NCBI GenBank assembly: GCA_021292105.1
Contig: CM037861.1
Location: forward strand, 27,614,545-27,678,544
DNA: 64,000 nt
Source: Anadara kagoshimensis
Taxonomy: Eukaryota; Mollusca; Bivalvia; Arcoida; Arcidae
Reading direction: 5' to 3'
Positions 34,801-49,800 of this stretch are shown here, in pieces. Position numbers and translations under genes: made by a program. Under the pieces are notes generated by a model. It was not told the DNA's origin. It was given only the letters and a program-made list of their open reading frames with translations, and made no database searches. Each line of letters opens with the position of its first letter. Positions within the stretch are counted from its first letter, which is position 1.

Positions 34801-37800
34801 ACAAATAAAGCAATTGTGTCCCCTGGATGCCCTATTAAAAGGGTAAAACTGTAAAAATCTTTAAAAACCATCTCCTCTGAACTTAAAAGAGGTATAGCTT
34901 AGATATTTCATGTAAAACATACTTAGGACACCTGGTTTCAGATTTGCACAAATTGTAGCTGTAGGGGCCAAAATGGGATAAAAGGGGAAATTTCCTAATA
35001 ATGTATTTGTCATTATATCTTAAAAACTATAAACTTTTTGTATAGACATGGATATTAGAATATTGTAGGCATTTGCACAACAATCATTTTGATATACATG
35101 TATGAATGAAGGTCATAAGTTCAAAGGTCAAGGTCATAGATGCAAAACGAAGACAGAAAGGTTAATTATCTCAAAAACTATAACTTTTTGTATAGGCACA
35201 TAGGAATTCTCTTCAGTTAATGTCATTGACCATTGAACCTCTGCATGGGATATGTACTCGGCCTCAGGTGAGCATGAAAGATGGGCCTCTTTTTGATGAA
35301 ATTATGGGCTGTCGACTTAGAAAATTTCTTTGAAATGGCAGCTTTCTGGACTTTTCTAATTGCTGGCAAATACAGTGCTCAATCTAGAAGGGACCCTTGT
35401 GCCATTAGCCCTAAAATAACTTTGTTCTACAAAAATGCTCTTGTTGGGCCAACTCTGGTCCATCTTTTTAGTTTTAGGTGAGATTTCAATTAATCCACTT
35501 TAACCTCTTTCTTTGTTTTCATTTTCTTTGACTATACTGATCTTTACACCAAGTATGTTATAATGTTGACCCAATTTTATTTTTAAAATATGACCCTTGT
35601 TTTTAAAGACCTGGACCAGGATGACCCCAACAATAACATTACTAGATTGAACATTGCAGATATTAAACTTATATTTGGTATGTGAGTTTACCATCATCAG
35701 TAACAGATACTAGTAAAGTTTGAGTTTAATTCAGTTTTCTGGACTTCTAATTACTGCAGATATTGAATGTATATTTGGTATGCGAGTCTACCATCATGAG
35801 TTACATATAAAATTTGAGTTTCATTCTGGTTCAGTGATTTTGATGAAATTATGGGCTATGGACTTTTATTTATTTTGGATGTGAATCTTATATCTTATAA
35901 AATATGGAATTGCAATTTGACTTGTGCACCCTGGTGCCAATGCATCAATGTTGGATCTGCAAGTCTTGTTTAAAACCTTTGTACAACATGGATAAAAAGC
36001 TTGATGAAAGTAAACAAAAATATATATAAAACATCACTTATGTTTACTACAAGCCCAACTGTTCTGTGATGTCATTTATTAATGTAACAGTACGCTGACG
36101 CCAAGTTAACCTGTTAGTTGATGACTCGCCTTTAATCAACAAAGAGTACAGCAAGAAGTTTTGAATTTAAAAATGACCTAGTTTCAGTCACCACAATCTA
36201 TGATCACTTCAGTGGTTCAGTGGCAGTGTCCGTCTTGAGAAAGGGAGGTTGTGGATTTGAACCCTGGTCATGTCATACATAGGACTATCAAAATTGTATC
36301 TGCTTTCTTAATGGTGCTCGATATTAAGAGAACAGAGTATTGACTGGTCAACCTGTTGTCAGGATAATGTGACTAGGGGAGTGGAATGCTTGTCTGTGGT
36401 GTCCTGACTGTGATCTAGCACCTTATTTAAAGTTTCCCTGAGTGTGTACTAGCACAAGGCAGATCATAACATACACTTGCAGTCTTACACATCTCCACAT
36501 GCTTGAACTTGTTCTTAGATTAATCCTTAGACAAAAATAAACTTGCTTTGTTTGCAAATAGCAGAAAAAATGCCCATGCAACTTAATACAACATTACAAC
36601 ATCAGCAACCTGTGAGTTAAATTTATATGCAAATGTTTTAAAATGCCATATAGCATATCAGCACCAGTGTTGTTACAGTGGAGTAATAGAGTAAATTACA
36701 TCCCAGTCAAGATGTTTTCACTTATATTGAGACAACAAGTTCTGGAATGGTAGGGAAAACTGCAGTTCCTCTAGGGAAAACCATCAATACAGAAAAATGG
36801 GATTACCAAGAGAGCAGAGGTGTGTACGTAATCTGTATGCTAGTGTATTATATAACGCGACTGCCTAGACCACAAAATGACTTGAAAGTGAGTAGTGACT
36901 TTCGACAAGCACTCAGCATTACAAAATGAGTCACGGTTCTTTCAGATGGGAACTTAAAAGAAACGAGGGCCCGTGTCACGGTGGGCTTGGCTCGCTAAAG
37001 AACCCTGCTGTATAATGCCATCGGCGCAACGCACAGGCAAAATTTCTGCACTTTCGCCTATAGCTGGCGACGTCTCGATATAAGTGAAATATTCTTGACT
37101 GGGACGTTTATCATTACTTAACTCACTCTTTCGGTGATCCTAAGCGGGTTATAGCTTCAATTCAAAAATTATTTATTTTTTTAGTCCCTGACGAGTATTT
37201 ATCGTCCAAGGGAAAAAGGTAAAATAAACTGTTGGATCAGTTATCGAAATGTCTAAATTAATTGAAGATATAAATTTGGTTAACAGTATATTGGGTTTCG
37301 CCTCTATTTCTTATTTTTTGGTTATTTCTGATAAAATTTCAGATGCACCGTAACTGGCATAAGACAAAATTATGTAGCGATTCTCTCCGTTAAGCTATCT
37401 GTTGTTTCTATCTGCAATGCTACATTAATATCATATGGATTATATAATAGACGGGTTGGGATAATGGCAAACTGCTAGAAAAGTTAAGAAACTGTTTACT
37501 TTCTCTGCAATTTGGCTCCGGATAAATTTGAAGACGACCTTACAGGGCGCCGCCATTTTGTATCGAATGTACACAGGGTATCGCGTATTGATCTGTGAAA
37601 ATAGTACCGCAATCTAAACTTCAGAAATGTTCCGAAGGGCTGTCTGCAGCGGTCATAAAAGAGATACGAATGTTGGCCGCTGTTCGGAGCTTGACGTGCA
37701 CCAGATGCTCATCACGTCCATTGACCACTGTGGTAGCTCAGTTAGTAGAGTGCTTGCTCCGTAAGTGGGAGGTCGTGGGTTCGACCGGGTATGACCCAAG

Positions 37801-40800
37801 ACTTGAAAGCGAGTAGTGACTGGTCTTTCGCCGAGCACTCGGCATTACGAAATGAAAGTCATGGTTCTTTCGGATGGGAACTTTAAACGAGGTCCCGTGT
37901 CACGGTAGGCTTGGCACGATAAAGAACCCTGCTATATAATGCCATCAGCGCAACGCAGAGGCAAAATTTCTGCACCTTCGTCTATAGCTGGCGACGTCTC
38001 GATATAAGTGAAACATTCTTGACTTGTACGTTAAACACTATTACTCAACTCAACTCATCACGTCGATAATTTGTGGTCAGATGTTTTATTTCGTTTTGAA
38101 TTGTGAATTGTGTCGTTTTCTTATTTCGCTTGTTTGTTGGTGTGCTACGTATACCTTAGGAAATAAGTAACACGCGATAATACATTTGTGCCAGAATAAA
38201 AACTGCATTCGTAACAGTTTCTTATTCGGTCGTGGTAACCGAGAAAAAAATACATCACACACACAAAATTACAAAATGGTTTTGATTGAATTTAACACAT
38301 AGTTACATCCCGTTTTGAGCTCTTTTAATTTGATTTTATTTTGAATTACAAACATAAGTGTTGATTGTAATTAAATTTCTACATCACTTAAGTAAATTAA
38401 GCCATTCTTAATCGGTATTAAATGTCTCTGAGTGTATGAAAACGTTACAGGAATCTCATCTTAACCTATTTCAATGTATAAAAATGGTCCGATTTTTTAA
38501 AAGACGGATTGGTATTCCCCAATTGCTTTTCAAATAATACTTGCCTGAAAATATTACTTCAATAATATTACATAAACACGAATGTAACATTCTATTTATT
38601 AATATATACAACCATTGTCCAAGAACCAAAAACTTTTTTCTTGAATCTATATAAGAAGTCCTTAATCAGAGTGACAATCCATTGTGCGCGCGCTATGACG
38701 TCGATTGTTGTTTGTTTCAGACACATTCCTTTTAATCATTTTAATATTATAAATAAGATCTTGTATAAGTTGGAATGTTTTTATTTGTTCTATTGAAAAG
38801 TCAGTATTACATTTTTGTCATAATTATTCCTACAAAAATTTATCAGCACTCGTTGGCCGCTGTACATAAATGTTGATACAAACAACAGTCGACGTCATAG
38901 CTCGTGCACATTGGAATGTCGCGCGCTGGTTACCATGTTCGCGAAAATGATTTTACATGTGTGTAATATGGTTTTTAATACATAAATTTATTATATGGAT
39001 TATTGAAAAGAGTATATAATGAATTATGATATCATGTTGTAAACATAATTAAATCGATCATGAAAAAGTATTTAAATACGCCTCTCTTTAATTACACGAT
39101 GCCCGTCCATAGTCGGGAGTTTGAATTACACCAATTGTGTAATTGTCATCTTTCCATTTGTACATTTCCACGTTTTATTGTGGGATGTTTATGTCGCCCC
39201 AGAATTGTGTATTACGTCAATTGTCGCGTCATCTTTTTATTTCCGTGTTTTATTGTGAAGCGTCTATGTTTTCCCTAATGTTGTGTATTACGTCAATTGT
39301 CACGCCATTTCCACGTTTTATTGTGTAGCTTTTGTGTTGTTCTATATATTGTCGCATTTTATGGCTCACATACAAGTGTTATCGTGTTCCTATTTGTGTT
39401 TGTGGAACATTATATAGTTTTTATTGTTGGTTACTGACCTTCGTTGTTTTTTATTATGTATGTATCTACCTGTTGTTTTATCTACTATGACACACTTTAT
39501 AGTAATTTGTTATTGCGTTTAAGGCACGTAAATATTGTAAATACTTACAAATTGACATTTATTACTAACGTATTTCAGTGTTTTTAATTTTAATGTTTTT
39601 CTGTAATACGGTTTAAGAGTTAATATATTAAAATTGTAAAGTTATTTCTCATATCCGAATATCTGCCAATATTTCGCCAATCAAAAAAGAAACAAAGTTT
39701 CGTCATGGCTCTTATAGTTGAGTAATGATGTTTAACGTCCCAGTCAAGGATAGTTCACATATATCACCAGTTATAGGCGAAGTTGCGGAAATTATGTTTG
39801 TGCGTTGCGTTGATGGCATTATACAGAAGGATTCTTTATCGTACCACGCCTACTGTGACACGGGACCTCGCTCATTTTGAGTTTCCATCCAAAAGAACCT
39901 CTAATGCTGAGTGCTTGGCGAAAGAACAGTCACTCTCCACTTTCAAGTCTTGGGTAAGAACCGGTCGTGGTTCGAACTTACGATCTTCTACTTACAGAGC
40001 AAGCACTATGAGCAACTGAGCTACCGCAGTGGTCATGACTCTAGGAGGTATCTGCGTCACATTGACAATACTTTGCAAGATTTAAACTGACTTTGTATCA
40101 CCGCTTTATTTATTTATTTATTTATTTTTATTTTTATTTATTTTTTTTATTTTTTTTTTGTATTTTACATGTAAAAATCCAGGTTTAATCACGAGGACAG
40201 AACGCCGTTTTCTTTATCAATTTTGTACTCGTGGCACGATTAAAAATCTCAATATAAATCTAATACAAACCGCAGTACGACCATTGGAAAGTTTAACACT
40301 AATATAACGGAAAGAAGTCAAACCTCGGCTACCAAGTGGCCGATATGTGGATAATTTGTCAACAAAAAGGTGCCGAAATAGATAGATAATAGCTACCGAG
40401 ATATTGGGAACCAGGGGCAAAACTGAGCTGCCAATTTGGTACTTATTCGCAAGCCCAGTGTTAAACTTTCGACAGACCTGAACTGCATCGTAGGCTCAGT
40501 GTTAAACTTTCGGCAGGCCTGAACTGTATTGTACAGTGTAATTTCAGTGTTAAACTTTCGACAGGCCTGAAATGTATCGTAAGCTCAGTGTTAAACTTTC
40601 GGCAGGCCTGAACTGTATTGTACAGTGTAATTTCAGTGTTAAACTTTCGACAGGCCTGAAATGTATCGTAGGCTCAGTGTTAAACTTCCGACAGGCCTGA
40701 ACTGTATCGTAAGCTTAATGTTAAACTTTCGGCAGGCCTGAACTGTATTGTACAGTGTAATTTCAGTGTTAAACTTTCGACAGGCCTGAAATGTATCGTA

Positions 40801-43800
40801 AGCTTAATGTTAAACTTTCGGCAGGCCTGAACTGTATTGTACAGTGTAATTTCAGGGTTAAACTTTCGACAGGCCTGAACTGTATCGTAAGCTCAGTGTT
40901 AAACTTTCGACAGGCCTGAAATGTATCGTAAGCTCAGTGTTAAACTTTCGGCAGGCCTGAACTGTATTGTACAGTGTAATTTCAGGGTTAAACTTTCGAC
41001 AGGCCTGAACTGTATCGTAAGCTCAGTGTTAAACTTTCGACGGGCCTGAACTGTATCGTAAGCTCAGTGTTAAACTTTCGACGGGCCTGAACTGTATCGT
41101 CGACCGTCCTAAAATCGAGAGCGTCCTAAGATTCGAGGCCATTTTTGTTTTCAGTAATTATACGCGAATATCGTCTCTGCAGTGACGATTTCATGCATTA
41201 AAGACAAAATTTAGGTATTTACTGTGAAACTATCCAGAAAAATCTGTTGTCTATTTTTCAGCTCTCAAATTCTTGTTGCGTTAGCAAATTTAGTTCGTTT
41301 TCTATTAGAGTCTCGAATCACGGACGGTCGAGGATATCGTAAGCTCAGTGTTAAACTTTCGACAGGCCTGAACTGTATCGTAAGCTCAGTGTTAAACTTT
41401 CGACGGGCATGTACTGTATCGTAAGCTCAATGCTAAACTTTCGACGGGCCTGAACTGTATCGTAAGCTCAGTGTTAAACTTTCGACAGGCCTGAACTGTA
41501 TCGTAAGCTCAGTGTTAAACTTTCGACGGGCCTGAACTGTATCGTAAGCTCAGTGTTAAACTTTCGACGGGCCTAAACTGTATCGTTAGCTCAGTGTTAA
41601 ACTTTCGACGGGCCTGAACTGTATCGTAAGCTCAGTGTTAAACTTTCGACGGGCCTGAACTGTATCGTAAGCTCAGTGTTAAACTTTCGACGGGCCTGAA
41701 CTGTATCGTAAGCTCAGTGTTAAACTTTCGACAGGCCTGAACTGTATCGTAAGCTCAGTGTTAAACTTTCGACAGGCCTGAACTGTATCGTAAGCTCAGT
41801 GTTAAACTTTCGACGGGCCTGAACTGTATCGTAAGCTCAGTGTTAAACTTTCGACGGGCCTGAACTGTATCGTAAGCTCAGTGTTAAACTTTCGACGGGC
41901 CTGAACTGTATTGTAATTTCAGTGTTAAACTTTCGACAGGCCTAAACTGTATCGTAAGCTCAGTGTTAAACTTTCGACGGGCCTGAACTGTATCGTAAGC
42001 TCAGTGTTAAACTTTCGACGGGCCTGAACTGTATCGTAAGCTCAGTGTTAAACTTTCGACGGGCCTGAACTGTATCGTAAGCTCAGTGTTAAACTTTCGA
42101 CAGGCCTGAACTGTATCGTAAGCTCAATGCTAAACTTTCGACAGGCCTGAACTGTATCGTAAGCTCAGTGTTAAACTTTCGACAGGCCTGAACTGTATCG
42201 TAAGCTCAGTGTTAAACTTTCGACGGGCCTGAACTGTATCGTAAGCTCAGTGTTAAACTTTCGACAGGCCTGAACTGTATCGTAAGCTCAGTGTTAAACT
42301 TTCGACGGGCCTGAACTGTATCGTAAGCTCAGTGTTAAACTTTCGACAGGCCTGAACTGTATCGTAAGCTCAGTGTTAAACTTTCGACGGGCCTGAACTG
42401 TATCGTAAGCTCAGTGTTAAACTTTCGACGGGCATGTACTGTATCGTAAGCTCAATGCTAAACTTTCGACAGGCCTGAACTGTATCGTAAGCTCAGTGTT
42501 AAACTTTCGACAGGCCTGAACTGTATCGTAAGCTCAATGCTAAACTTTCGACAGGCCTGAACTGTATCGTAAGCTCAATGCTAAACTTTCGACGGGCCTG
42601 AACTGTATCGTAAGCTCAGTGTTAAACTTTCGACAGGCCTGAACTGTATCGTAAGCTCAGTGTTAAACTTTCGACAGGCCTGAACTGTATCGTAAGCTCA
42701 GTGTTAAACTTTCGACGGGCCTGAACTGTATCGTAAGCTCAGTGTTAAACTTTCGACAGGCCTGAACTGTATCGTAAGCTCAGTGTTAAACTTTCGACGG
42801 GCCTGAACTGTATCGTAAGCTCAGTGTTAAACTTTCGACAGGCCTGAACTGTATCGTAAGCTCAGTGTTAAACTTTCGACGGGCCTGAACTGTATCGTAA
42901 GCTCAGTGTTAAACTTTCGACGGGCATGTACTGTATCGTAAGCTCAATGCTAAACTTTCGACAGGCCTGAACTGTATCGTAAGCTCAGTGTTAAACTTTC
43001 GACAGGCCTGAACTGTATCGTAAGCTCAATGCTAAACTTTCGACAGGCCTGAACTGTATCGTAAGCTCAATGCTAAACTTTCGACGGGCCTGAACTGTAT
43101 CGTAAGCTCAGTGTTAAACTTTCGACGGGCCTGAACTGTATCGTAAGCTCAGTGTTAAACTTTCGACAGGCCTGAACTGTATCGTAAGCTCAGTGTTAAA
43201 CTTTCGACAGGCCTGAACTGTATCGTAAGCTCAGTGTTAAACTTTCGACAGGCATGTACAGAACTGTATAAACTTGGATTTCAATTCTTTTAATCTTATT
43301 TTATTTTCAATAACAAACATCAGTCTTGGTTTTAATTAAATACATTGTATGGTTGAATTAAGTTTTAGTCGGCATTAATCGGTATTTATGTCTTTTGGAG
43401 TGTATGTAGACGACGTTGTAAGGATTTCATCTGAATTTTATTCCAATTTTAATAACAATTCTAAATTGAAACAAATCACTTGCTTCTACAAAATAAAAAT
43501 ATTTAAAAATATTTGAAATTAATCAACATGTGCTTATAATGTTTTTCTGTTATGTCTGTCAGGGGCGTAGCTGGGGTGTTTATGATGTGGACGCCTAAAG
43601 AGGGTAGTGGGTTTGGGGGCCGCCCTGATGCGAATTTTCGGCCCTCCAGGGCGCTATTTATCAGAATTTTTCTTATAATTTTATGCTATGCTGTGGTAGT
43701 TTTTGTCGTTCTTTTGAGGACTGGATTATTCTTAAACCTGAAGACGAGGTACAAGGGGATCTGATGTTGTATGGCATAAGCACTACGAAAACAACACAGT

Positions 43801-46800
43801 CAATAATTGAGAAAGTCAAGTTAAAATGGGAGTTCAATTAATATAGTGGTGAGGTTAAACGGAGGAGAGGAAATATATTTGTAAATATATTGCGTTAATA
43901 CATAATGAAACGATGAAACGTGACGAATGGCTAGTAGAAGTTCTTTAATGTAATCAAATCAGATAGTTTCAATTGTTTTGCCATGCCGGCAAAGTCAAGA
44001 CAACACCGGAACCACACCTCAGAGGCTATCGAAGTCAGGTATAAACCGAATTCGTATATAACATTTCCGGTGAAGACCAACGGTTTGGTATAGGAAATAT
44101 ATTATATTCTCTCTCTCTCTCTCTTTTTTTTCTTTTTTTTTTTTTTTTTTGCGAAAACGAAGTGGACGTTTTTGCGTACAAACGTACGCCTGGCTACGCC
44201 CCTGTCTGTTTACGGAGATGAGCATGACATGTATATAATTATTCCTACTTTTTCTACCATGTCTGGGGGCGTGCAATTGGTAACTTTGAAATGCACTTAA
44301 ATACACTAAAGATATTTATCCATTAGACGGTCTAGAAACTGTGTTTAAAGTCCTATGTAGCAAAGAAAACTGAATAACGCTATAAATGCCATTTCTAGAG
44401 CGTACACTGGTTGTTATTTTTACATTAAATTTTCTTTAAAACCTTTTTTCATATATTTTTTAATCCCGACTGAATGGTTTTTTTTTAAAATCCGGCATTA
44501 ATTCCATTTGGTTTCAGAAAGAGTTTTGTAGAAAGTAATCGTTACAAATCTAAATATTTCTTAGTGGGGACAATAAACAGTAGGGTACGCTTTTGGCCAG
44601 TTTACATTGGGGTTTGTTACGCCGTGTTGTATGATAAATTCCAAGTAATGTAATACCCATATTGTAGTGTAATAAATTTTTTGTGTAGTGTAATAACCCC
44701 TTGTAATGTAATAAAAGACGACGGGTAATGTTATAAAACAAGGTTTCGCGTTATGTAATAAAATGTGCGTGTAATGTAAACATGAAATTGTGCGATTTAA
44801 AGGTTGGCGTAAAGAAACGGAAACGTCACTTGATATTTTAGTTCAGGGCAATTTTAGGTCAGTAATGTCTTTCTTCTGTTATGTCTGGAGCCCTCTCAGT
44901 CCATGTCATTCAAATACAGATAATATTGAGTGACAATGACCTCCAACTGCGGCCAAATTTAGTCTACACCTATCCTTAACCATTGAACAAGTCATGGTCA
45001 AGGTCAAGGTCAGTGGTTGGAACAAATTCGTCGGCCCTTAGTTTGCCTAATTTCATTTTTACATTGCACGCAAATTTTATTACATAACACAAAACCTTGT
45101 ATTATTACATTATACGTCGTTTTTTTATTACATAACAAGGTGTTATAACATTATACAAGGAAAATCATTACAATACAAGGTGGGTATAACATTACTTGGC
45201 ATTTATTACATAACACGGCGTAACAGGCTTTGCCAGCCTATCACGCCATATTCCATAATGAAACAATTGTTTTTCTAGTGGTTAGGGAATATGTTAACGC
45301 CTAATTTCTCTATTCTCGCAATAACGTCATTTTTGCGTCTTTCCGCGAATATCACGTACGGATCACGAGCTACCGCGTTAGAGGAATCCCATTCGATATA
45401 TGGTTACCGCCTATCACAATACTATTAAGAACCATTTTATTTCACAATTTGAATAATAAAATTGTTTTTATTTACATGTATAATTTAGGTCAGCTACGTG
45501 TATTATATCGCAAAATATTAGGTGCCCCAAACTTGTGGAATGTGAATGCCGAGACAATGAACAGGATACAACAACTAAGTGAATACGCCGGAATGGTCAC
45601 AGAAAAGGGGATACCATACAGAATGGCATTTAATCCAATATATTTTCAAAGTAAGTGACACTTTCAAACAACACTTCGGATTTCAGAAGATATATAGAGA
45701 CGTGCAAGAAGAATTCGGACACTTTGTAAAATCCTTCTTTATTTCATATAAAACCATATATTTTTTTTAAATCTAGAAAATTATTTCTTTGTCAATTTTC
45801 ATGAATTTTGCACTGTTAAATGTAAAATTTGTTGAAGTTTTCCTTAAAAATAATTTGAAAAGGGAATTTCGTTGGGTTGTATAGATAAACATTTCAAATT
45901 CAGCGGAAACTTTCTAGAACTGAAATCTACTATAATCATGCTTCACATGGCTGTTAAAATATATCTTGCCGTCCACCTTATGATTCCTTGACTGTTATAA
46001 GACTGCACTTGTGTTTGTGCAATGTGCAATTTTGAGAATTCCCATTAAGTTTTGCTAACATGGTATCAGTTTAACAATGTAATTGCAAAAATATTTAGTT
46101 GGTCCGGTTGTTGCAATCTAGACAATAAAAATGAATCCGGCTGTTCCTTGTATACGTCAATATAAATTATCTATTTATGCCTTTAAAAATGTGACGTTTA
46201 ATTGAATCTAAAGAACACTCTTTACTAAAAGTTCCCTTGCGTCTTTACATTGGTGGTTAAAAAGTGTTAGTTTTGTGTAGTTCCCGAACATGTGTGTCAC
46301 CACATTTATCCAAAGCCTTAAACTGAACGGTGGCATATATCCCGATATGAATGCGAACATGGTATTATTTATGACATTTTTGGCGTACTTCAAAGCCTAA
46401 TGAATCTTAACCATATTTGGTAGTGACGTGTATTTGGTAGTGACGTGTTTCATATCATTTCAAGTCATTCTTGTCAAAGGATGTCAAAAACAGAGTTTGC
46501 TTTTTTATACAATGTATTTGCGAATGTTGAAATAGTAGCCAACTTCAAATATAGTGTTTAAATAGCATTGCTTCCGTTTTGACGTATCTGAAGGTAAACA
46601 TTTATCCATCATAATAACCTTTTAATTAATTGAACAAATTAGAAATGAAGTAATTTTCCTAGTATCTTCCAAAATTTCATTAAAACTGGCTTGAATGACC
46701 TTGTATTTGCAATTGGTCTTACCATTTCTATGGCAACAGCTTAGACGTCAATTTTCATGTATTTCAAATACATAATTATTGACATGTTATGGTAACGAAC

Positions 46801-49800
46801 TTGATACTCATTTTTCATTATTTTCAAAAGTCTACAGTGCACCGATCCAAAGTGGATTCTGGGAACTTGAGTACGGAAGTCGGGACTTTCCCAGAACAAA
46901 TAGGATATTCCCCTACCGGGAGGATCAAGCAGTTTCCCCCGATACATCAAATTTTTGCATGGGCGAAATTCTCGGAACGCTGTAAGTATACACTAACTAT
47001 ATATGCATCTTGCCTTTGTAAACGAACCACTGCGGTAGCCCAGTTGGTATAGTGCTCGCTCCGTAAGTGGGAGGTTGTGGTTCGATCCCTTGCCTTGTAT
47101 GATCCAAGACCTAAAAGTGGGTAATGAATGTTCTTTAACCAAGCACTCGGTGCTCGAGGTCCGGTGTCACGGTAAGCGTGGAACGATAAAGAATCGTGTT
47201 GTTTAATGACATCAGCGCAACGCACAGGCAAAGTTTCTGCGTTTTCGCCTACAGCTGGGGACGTCTGGATATAAGTACAATATTCTTGACTGGGGCGTTA
47301 ATCACCATTACTCAACTTCTTTGTTATCGTAATCGTATTATTTAAGATTTGCGGCTAAATAGCATGCACTTTGCTCTACAAACACTAGTGGGCGAGATAA
47401 GCAATACAGACACATAATGACCACTGATTATATAAACTTTTGGTCATCAAACATATTGACAAATTAATCATTACTAACATTTCTAAATCTCTATAAATCT
47501 ACCCACAAAAGGCTACATTTCAAGCTGTATGACAAACATGATGACTTCAATTTTTTTCTATTGTCGACTTTCTTTTTTCTTTGCAGCAATATACCTCCTT
47601 CTGCTTATCACAGTTACTACGCTATGGTAGAACCTGTTCCCACTACGGGAACTTCATACAACGAAACAAGTTGCTTTCAAATAAATTGTTGGCTTATCAA
47701 GGTCCTTGAAAATTTATTGGGCCGTCATCACAGTATTGTTGATAAATATAATGTCTGTATACAAAATTACCCCAAAATATATTTGACGTCCCGTAGTTTT
47801 CTTGATTTCGATTACACGCGTAGGCATGCGGGTGTACCTAGCTAAAAAGCAGGTGCTTTACCCTTCTGGAGCACCCGGTCTCACTTCCCTGGTGGAAGTT
47901 CTTAATTTTCCAGTTTCAGAGTTTTTATTTTTGTTTGAAATAGTGATCTGGATTGACCATGGATCGGTATGTTTGTTTGTTTTTAATTTGATCACATTTC
48001 TTATAATTATGTCAATGCTATGTCAAATAACGCTGTTCTGTTTTGATATTAGAATCAGTTACTAGTATATTGTTATTCATTATATATATATATATTAACA
48101 GTGGCAGGCCACCATGTGATATATCACCAACATGCTGGAGAGCTATGACGGGAACTGGATACTATGGATATTCGCTGTCACACAATGTTCTCTACTTAAT
48201 GTGGGGACTGATGGTTAGTACTTACATATATACTGTATGTAATCAGAATTAAATCAGAAAGGATTTACAGGACCCAATTGCTCAAAGGTTGATTAGTTTA
48301 ATCAATTGATTAGTCAAGACTAGAATTCAGCATAATTTCAGATCTGTTGTGAAATTAAAGTTGAAAATGTTGAAGTTAAATAGAAATCCATTAAACTTAA
48401 CCATACCTACCTATACCTATCCTCTTCGTCCCTGGTGGGGCATAAGGCCACCAAACTTAACCATGTCTACCTATACCTATCCTGGCGGGACATAAGGCCA
48501 CCAAACTTAACCATACCTACCTATACCTATCCTCTTCGTCCCTGGTGGGACATAAGGCCTCCAAACTTAACCATACCTACCTATACCTATCCTGGTGGGA
48601 CATAAGGCCTCCAAACTTAACCATACCTACCTATACCTATCCTGGTGGGACATAAGGCCTCCAAACTTAACCATACCTACCTATACCTATCCTGGTGGGA
48701 CATAAGGCCACCAAACTTAACCATACCTACCTATACCTATCCTGGCGGGACATAAGGCCACCAAACTTAACCATGTCTACCTATACCTATCCTCTTCGTC
48801 CCTGGTGGGACATAAGGCCACCAAACTTAACCATATCTACCTATACCTATCCTCTTCGTCCCTGGTGGGACATAAGGCCACCAAACTTAACCATATCTAC
48901 CTATACCTATCCTCTTCGTCCCTGGTGGGACATAAGGCCACCAAACTTAACCATATCTACCTATACCTATCCTCTTCGTCCCTGGTGGGGCATAAGGCCA
49001 CCAAACTTGACCATATCTACCTATACCTATCCTCTTCGTCCCTGGTGGGACATAAGGCCACCAAACTTAACCATACCTACCTATACCTATCCTGGTGGGA
49101 CATAAGGCCACCAAACTTAACCATACCTACCTATACCTATCCTCTTCGTCCCTGGTGGGACATAAGGCCACCAAACTTAACCATGTCTACCTATACCTAT
49201 CCTCTTCGTCCCTGGTGGGACATAAGGCCACCAAACTTAACCATATCTACCTATACCTATCCTCTTCGTCCCTGGTGGGACATAAGGCCACCAAACTTAA
49301 CCATATCTACCTATACCTATCCTGGCGGGACATAAGGCCACCAAACTTAACCATACCAACCTATACCTATCCTGGCGGGACATAAGGCCACCAAACTTAA
49401 CCATACCTACCTATACCTATCCTGGTGGGACATAAGGCCACCAAACTTAACCATACCAACCTATACCTATCCTGGCGGGACATAAGGCCACCAAACTTAA
49501 CCATACCTACCTATACCTATCCTGGTGGGACATAAGGCCACCAAACTTAACCATACCTACCTATACCTATCCTGGTGGGACATAAGGCCACCAAACTTAA
49601 CCATACCTACCTATACCTATCCTGGTGGGACATAAGGCCACCAAACTTAACCATACCTACATATACCTATCCTCTTCGTCCCTGGTGGGACATAATGCCA
49701 CCAAACTTAACCATACCTACCTATACCTATCCTGGCGGGACATAAGGCCACCAAACTTAACCATGTCTACCTATACCTATCCTCTTCGTCCCTGGTGGGA

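Noticed and set aside
37731..37800. A functional tRNA gene at the Pol III A/B boxes
   Set aside because: No cloverleaf or acceptor stem pairing; the sequence continues into the SINE body shared by other copies and is flanked by a target duplication.
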